A DNA stretch of 64,000 nt, from positions 1,860,001 through 1,924,000 of the forward strand of contig NZ_CP120374.1 in NCBI RefSeq assembly GCF_029892065.1, in the 5' to 3' direction. Each line of letters begins with the position of its first letter. The stretch's first letter is position 1. Shown piece after piece: positions 60,438 to 64,000 of this stretch. A model generated the notes under the pieces. The model ran no database searches. It worked only from the letters and a program-made list of their open reading frames with translations, and was not told the origin of the DNA. The DNA is from Sinorhizobium garamanticum. GTDB lineage: Bacteria > Pseudomonadota > Alphaproteobacteria > Rhizobiales > Rhizobiaceae. The position numbers and the translations under genes are program-made.

Positions 60438-60535
60438 TCAAACCCCATCTAATCAGGAATGGGGTGCACTCATAGCAAGCGAAGAAGGCTGGCGCAACCA
60501 AGGGTCGCGGCTAGCGTAAATAGTTTGTTGTTATC

Positions 60536-60559
60536 AAAAATTAGCGCGCCAGCGCGCTA
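60536..60559 (-). terminator. hairpin plus T-tract on the minus strand
   Basis: TAGCGCGC and GCGCGCTA (8-bp arms, 2-base centre) are followed on the minus strand by ATTTTTGA. It could end a transcript from the small gene at 60741, or one yet unrecognised between 60560 and 60740. That region contains a small ACATGCT-TCGT-AGCATGT hairpin at about 60696-60713 but no gene I can support. Confidence 0.5.
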
Positions 60560-60740
60560 CGCGATCGGGTTAGATCTTCCAGGGGAGCCCGATGCTGGTC
60601 ATAGCAATGGGCAAATTGTTTTCGAGTAACTGGCGCAGGTGCGACCTGCGTCAGAAGGGCCGTCTTATGCGAGGCCGCCCGCCCGTGATCGTTACATGCT
60701 ACGAAGCATGTCGTCGCTCCGTGGCGAGGGCAGTCCGGCG

Positions 60741-60911
60741 TTAGCCGCGGCGCATATCCGGAAAGTTTGCCGGGTCGATACCGAGGGTGCGCAGGTCGCG
60801 CGCGTTCGGGCGGCGGTGGCCTTCGACGGCGGCGGCAGCAGCGTTCGCGGCACCCAGAACGGCGAAGGCGCGGCCAATGAAACCCATGCGGTTTTTGCTG
60901 GTGGCAGTCAT
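60741..60911 (-). CDS. small protein with DUF1127-like C-terminus
   Basis: A 56-residue protein: MTATSKNRMGFIGRAFAVLG, an alanine-rich stretch, then RPNARDLRTLGIDPANF. The C-terminal LRTLGIDP element resembles the LNDLGITR of DUF1127 proteins such as that at 28620. The start is uncertain: an ATG at 60911 with a too-close AAAGAG, or an in-frame GTG at 60923. Function unknown; probably an RNA- or protein-binding small regulator by analogy. Confidence 0.6.
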   Translation of the reverse strand: MTATSKNRMGFIGRAFAVLGAANAAAAAVEGHRRPNARDLRTLGIDPANFPDMRRG

Positions 60912-61067
60912 CTCTTTGATCACTTTCGTTTTCTATTCGTTGAGCAAAAGATGGGCCTGAGCACGTGTTTTTGCAATGCACAAAACCTCACCCCAGCCAT
61001 GCAGCGCAAGCACGTCCGCGAATGATGCGGGCGAGCCGGCCTCAAAGGCTGGAGGAGGAAGAAAGTT

Positions 61068-61105
61068 GGAGCGGGAAACGGGCTGCCCCTCCCGTTTCCC
61101 GCTCC
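61068..61105 (-). terminator. terminator of the tctCBA operon (minus strand)
   Basis: A perfect 15-bp stem (GGAGCGGGAAACGGG/CCCGTTTCCCGCTCC, 8-base loop) followed on the minus strand by AACTTTCTTCCTCC, 27 bp after the TctA stop. Confidence 0.8.
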
Positions 61106-61131
61106 TTGAATCGCCTTGGGAGGCGAAAGGG

Positions 61132-62649
61132 TCAGTCCTCGCTGGCGGCGAGTTGCGCTAGCACTTGGCCGCGCCCACGCGCTCTCAGGATGAGCGGCAC
61201 GATAAGGGCGAGGGCGGCGATGACCAGAAGCACCGCCGCGATCGGCGAGGTGAAGAGCACTGTGATATCACCCTGGCTGATCGAAAGCGCCCGGCGCAGT
61301 TGTTGTTCGGCGAGCGGCCCAAGGATCAGGCCGACGACGACCGGCGCGATCGGATAGCCGAAGACGCGCATGACGTAGCCAAGCAGGCCGAAGGCTAGCA
61401 GCATGCCGAGTTCGAACACCGACGGGTTGGCGCCGATCGTGCCGAGCGTTGCGAAGAGGAGAATGCCCGCGTAGAGCCACGGCTTCGGGATGGTCAGGAG
61501 CTTCACCCAGAGGCCGATCAGCGGCAGGTTCAGGACCAGCAGCATGAAGTTGGCGATGAGCAGGCTCGCGATCAGGCCCCAGACGAGTTGCGGGTTGGTG
61601 GCAAACAATAGCGGTCCCGGCTGGAGGCCGTATTGCTGGAAGCCGGCCAGCATGATTGCCGCAGTCGCCGTCGTCGGCAGGCCGAGGGTGAGCAGCGGCA
61701 CCAGCGTGCCGGCGGCAGACGCGTTGTTGGCCGCTTCCGGTCCGGCAACGCCTTCGATCGCGCCATTGCCGAACTCTTCCGGATGTTTGGTCAGGCGCTT
61801 TTCGGCCGCATAGGAAAGGAAGGTGCCGATTTCGGCGCCGCCGGCCGGCATCGCGCCGATCGGAAAGCCGATGGCAGTGCCGCGAAGCCAGGGCTTCCAC
61901 GAGCGCGCCCAGTCCGTCGCGCTCATCCAGACCGAGCCCTTGACGGCTTCGACCTTGTCCGGGCCGCGATCGCCCTGGGCGGCGATGTAAAGCGTCTCTC
62001 CGATCGCGAACATGGCGACGGCAAGCGTCGTCACCTCGATGCCGTCGAGCAGGTCGGGCACGCCGAAGGCAAGGCGCGTCTGGCCAGTCAACTGGTCGAT
62101 GCCGATGCAGGCAAGCGTCAGACCGACGAAGAGGGAGGTCAGGCCGCGGAGCGTCGAGTCTCCGAAGGCGGAGGAAACCGTGACGAAAGCCAGCACCATC
62201 AGCGCGAAATATTCGCGCGGGCCGAAGACGAGTGCGAGCTTGACGATGTACGGCGCGATGAAAGCGAGCGCCAGCGTCGCGATCAGACCGGCAACGAACG
62301 AGCCGATCGCCGCGGTCGCCAAGGCCGGGCCACCGCGTCCGGCGCGCGCCATCTTGTTGCCCTCGAGCGCCGTGACGATGGACGAGCTTTCACCAGGCGT
62401 GTTGAGCAGGATCGAAGTGGTCGATCCGCCATACATGCCGCCGTAGTAGATACCGGCGAACATGATCAGCGAGCCGCCCGGATCGAGCTTGTAGGTGACG
62501 GGCAGCAACAGCGCCACCGTCAGGGCTGGGCCGATGCCAGGAAGAACGCCGACCGCGGTGCCGAGCGTGACGCCGATCAGCGCATAGACGAGGTTCATCG
62601 GTTGGGCAGCGACCAGCAGCCCCTGCAGCAGGAAATCAAAAGTACCCAT
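61132..62649 (-). CDS. tctA: tripartite tricarboxylate transporter large permease TctA
   Basis: A 505-residue protein with ~12 membrane segments and the TctA signatures [46 protein letters not shown] and [25 protein letters not shown] (each quoted in part). It is the main membrane channel of a TTT importer for carboxylates such as citrate or aromatic/sugar acids; the substrate is unknown. The start is ATG at 62649. Last gene of tctC-tctB-tctA. Confidence 0.92.
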   Translation of the reverse strand: MGTFDFLLQGLLVAAQPMNLVYALIGVTLGTAVGVLPGIGPALTVALLLPVTYKLDPGGSLIMFAGIYYGGMYGGSTTSILLNTPGESSSIVTALEGNKMARAGRGGPALATAAIGSFVAGLIATLALAFIAPYIVKLALVFGPREYFALMVLAFVTVSSAFGDSTLRGLTSLFVGLTLACIGIDQLTGQTRLAFGVPDLLDGIEVTTLAVAMFAIGETLYIAAQGDRGPDKVEAVKGSVWMSATDWARSWKPWLRGTAIGFPIGAMPAGGAEIGTFLSYAAEKRLTKHPEEFGNGAIEGVAGPEAANNASAAGTLVPLLTLGLPTTATAAIMLAGFQQYGLQPGPLLFATNPQLVWGLIASLLIANFMLLVLNLPLIGLWVKLLTIPKPWLYAGILLFATLGTIGANPSVFELGMLLAFGLLGYVMRVFGYPIAPVVVGLILGPLAEQQLRRALSISQGDITVLFTSPIAAVLLVIAALALIVPLILRARGRGQVLAQLAASED

Positions 62650-62663
62650 GGTCGGCGGCCCCC

Positions 62664-63158
62664 TCAGAAGAACAGGCGTTCAAGCGGCCCTGCGGGCAGC
62701 GACAATTGCAGGAGCTTGGCGAAGATCAGCCAGACGACGAAGCTTAAGGCGATGCCGACCGGCACGGTGAGCCAGAGCATGCGCTTGCCGAAGCCGCGCG
62801 CCGTCATGGCAAAAAGAATGCCGGTTGCGATCGAAAAGCCGAGCGTGTTGAGCAGCAGCATCTGGGCGGCGAGGCCACCGACGATCCAGAGGACCGGCCC
62901 GGACTCCTGGCGCTCTCGCTCGTGACCGAAGTCGCCTCTCACCGCTTCGATGGCGGTCCAGACGGCGAGCCCGACGAGACAGCAGGCGATCACGTAAGGG
63001 ACCGTCGTCGGCCCGACCTGCGAATAGCCGGCGAGCCCGGTGAGGCGGGAGACGTCCCAGAAGATCAGGCCGGCGATCACGGCCAGCACGACGGCGATGA
63101 TGAGCGCCGCCCTGTCCGGGCGGCGCGTTTCGACGGAAGGGTGGTTCCCCTTGTTCAT
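62664..63158 (-). CDS. tctB: tripartite tricarboxylate transporter small permease TctB
   Basis: A 164-residue membrane protein with four predicted helices ([80 protein letters not shown]), matching TctB. The ATG at 63158 overlaps the tctC stop (ATGA), so it is co-translated with the binding protein. Confidence 0.9.
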   Translation of the reverse strand: MNKGNHPSVETRRPDRAALIIAVVLAVIAGLIFWDVSRLTGLAGYSQVGPTTVPYVIACCLVGLAVWTAIEAVRGDFGHERERQESGPVLWIVGGLAAQMLLLNTLGFSIATGILFAMTARGFGKRMLWLTVPVGIALSFVVWLIFAKLLQLSLPAGPLERLFF

Positions 63159-64000
63159 TTGACCAGCCCGATGTCCTTGAGGACGGTTTCGGTTGCGGAA
63201 ATGTCCTTGGAGAGCTGTTCGTCGAAGGCGGCGCCGGAGAGGTAGGAATCCTGCCAGCCCTTGGTTTTCAGGACTTCCTGCCAGCCGGCAGACTTCGCCA
63301 GTTTCTCGATGTCGCCCGAAACCTGAGCCTTCTGCTCGTCAGTAAGGCCAGGGGCGGCTGCGACCATGCGCCAGTTTTCCACCACGACGTCGAGGCCCGA
63401 CTCTTTCAGCGTCGGCGCGTCGATGCCTTCGAGGCGCTCTCCGCTCGAAACGGCGAGCAGCCGGAGTGTCCCGGCCTTGATCTGCGATTCGAATTCGCCG
63501 TAGCCGGAAATGCCTGCGGTCACCTGGCTGCCGAGGATCGCGGCAAGCGCTTCACCACCACCGGAATAGGCAATGTAGTTGATCTTCGTCGGATCGACGC
63601 CGGCCGCCTTGGCAATCAGGCCGACTGCGATGTGATCCGTGCCGCCGGCGGAGCCGCCGGCCCAGGAAACGGCGCCCGGATCCTTCTTCAGCGCCTCGAC
63701 GAGATCGCCCATCGTCTTGATCTCGGACGCGGCCGGGACGACGATCGCCTCGTATTCGCCCGTCAGCCGTGCGATCGGTGTCACGTCTTTCAGGGTCACC
63801 GGCGAGTTGTTGGTAAGGATGGCGCCCACCATGACGTAGCCGCCGACGAGGAGGGCATTCGGATTGCCCTTTTGCTGGCTGGCGAACTGAGCAAGCCCGA
63901 TGGTGCCGCCGGCGCCGGGAACGTTCTGCACCTGGACATTGCCGGAAATGCCTTCCTGCTGCATGACGGTCTGCAGCGAACGGGCCGTCTGGTCCCAGCC
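63155..64000 (-). CDS. tctC: tripartite tricarboxylate transporter binding protein TctC (partial, runs off window)
   Basis: The visible part (about 281 residues, 5' end missing) reads GWDQTARSLQTVMQQEGISG at the window edge and continues with VPGAGGTIGLAQFASQQKGN, WAGGSAGGTDHIAVGLIAKAAGVDP and YSGGGEALAAILG (quoted in parts), the standard pattern of TctC/Bug-type periplasmic binding proteins that hold carboxylated ligands. The signal peptide and first ~45 residues lie beyond 64000. First gene of the tctCBA operon in this window. Confidence 0.92.
   Translation of the reverse strand, partial: GWDQTARSLQTVMQQEGISGNVQVQNVPGAGGTIGLAQFASQQKGNPNALLVGGYVMVGAILTNNSPVTLKDVTPIARLTGEYEAIVVPAASEIKTMGDLVEALKKDPGAVSWAGGSAGGTDHIAVGLIAKAAGVDPTKINYIAYSGGGEALAAILGSQVTAGISGYGEFESQIKAGTLRLLAVSSGERLEGIDAPTLKESGLDVVVENWRMVAAAPGLTDEQKAQVSGDIEKLAKSAGWQEVLKTKGWQDSYLSGAAFDEQLSKDISATETVLKDIGLVK

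Noticed and set aside
60541..60981. 146-codon minus-strand open frame
   Set aside because: Arg/Pro/Cys-rich, overlaps the better small-protein gene at 60741 and the terminator; no family resemblance.
1..64000. CRISPR array, transposase, phage, tRNA or rRNA genes
   Set aside because: No regularly spaced direct repeats and no coding frame resembling transposase, integrase or phage proteins were seen; no tRNA-like cloverleaf was recognised by eye, though a dedicated tRNA scan would be more reliable.

Overview
The window looks like part of a large replicon (chromosome or chromid) of a Sinorhizobium/Ensifer- or Rhizobium-like alphaproteobacterium. The evidence is its high GC content, a gstI-glnII (glutamine synthetase II) locus, a PrsDE-type exporter next to an RTX protein, DUF1127/DUF982/DUF2735 small proteins, several copies of the ~105-bp double-palindrome repeat typical of rhizobia (RIME1-like), and dense sugar ABC-transport/catabolism clusters. 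No transposase, phage, CRISPR, rRNA or tRNA gene was seen. Species-level placement is inference.

Layout. (1) 81-10353: LacI-, GntR- and operator-controlled sugar-acid genes: a DUF2264 protein, an orphan Tat-type sugar-binding protein, uronate dehydrogenase, an IlvD/Edd aldonate dehydratase, a DHDPS-family enzyme and an SMP-30 lactonase. The udh-dehydratase-GntR block is bracketed by two ~180-190 bp composite palindromic repeats. (2) 10364-14770: a frameshifted dienelactone-hydrolase-like gene, a membrane AraC regulator, and an ECF41 sigma factor with its carboxymuconolactone-decarboxylase partner, preceded by a near-ideal ECF41 promoter, plus a peroxiredoxin. (3) 14985-26936: a TetR regulator between two operons, one encoding a complete sugar ABC transporter with two Gfo/Idh/MocA dehydrogenases, the other a Gfo/Idh/MocA, a DUF993, an enolase-superfamily and a sugar-isomerase-like protein. 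Both operons carry the same palindrome, so I read this as one regulon for an unidentified polyol or sugar derivative. (4) 27103-36259: a lone Gfo/Idh/MocA gene, a DUF1127 protein, then an AraFGH-type transporter with a mutarotase, divergent from a FadR-type regulator, D-galactonate dehydratase and an SDR dehydrogenase (oxidative galactose/arabinose-type catabolism).

(5) 36361-40226: two DUF982 genes, a DUF475/TerC-like membrane protein, a universal stress protein with an FNR/FixK box flanked by RIME-like repeats, and small hypothetical genes. (6) 40570-48612: prsD-prsE, a flavodoxin-fold quinone oxidoreductase divergent from LysR, and a ~1008-residue RTX protein likely exported by PrsDE. (7) 48978-56937: a HutC-type GntR regulator divergent from a GH4 - PfkB kinase - sugar ABC transporter operon with a DasR-like operator. 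(8) 57008-58768: gstI divergent from sigma54-dependent glnII. (9) 58895-64000: a HAD phosphatase, a LysM-RTX fusion, a small DUF1127-like protein and a TctCBA tripartite tricarboxylate transporter running off the right edge.
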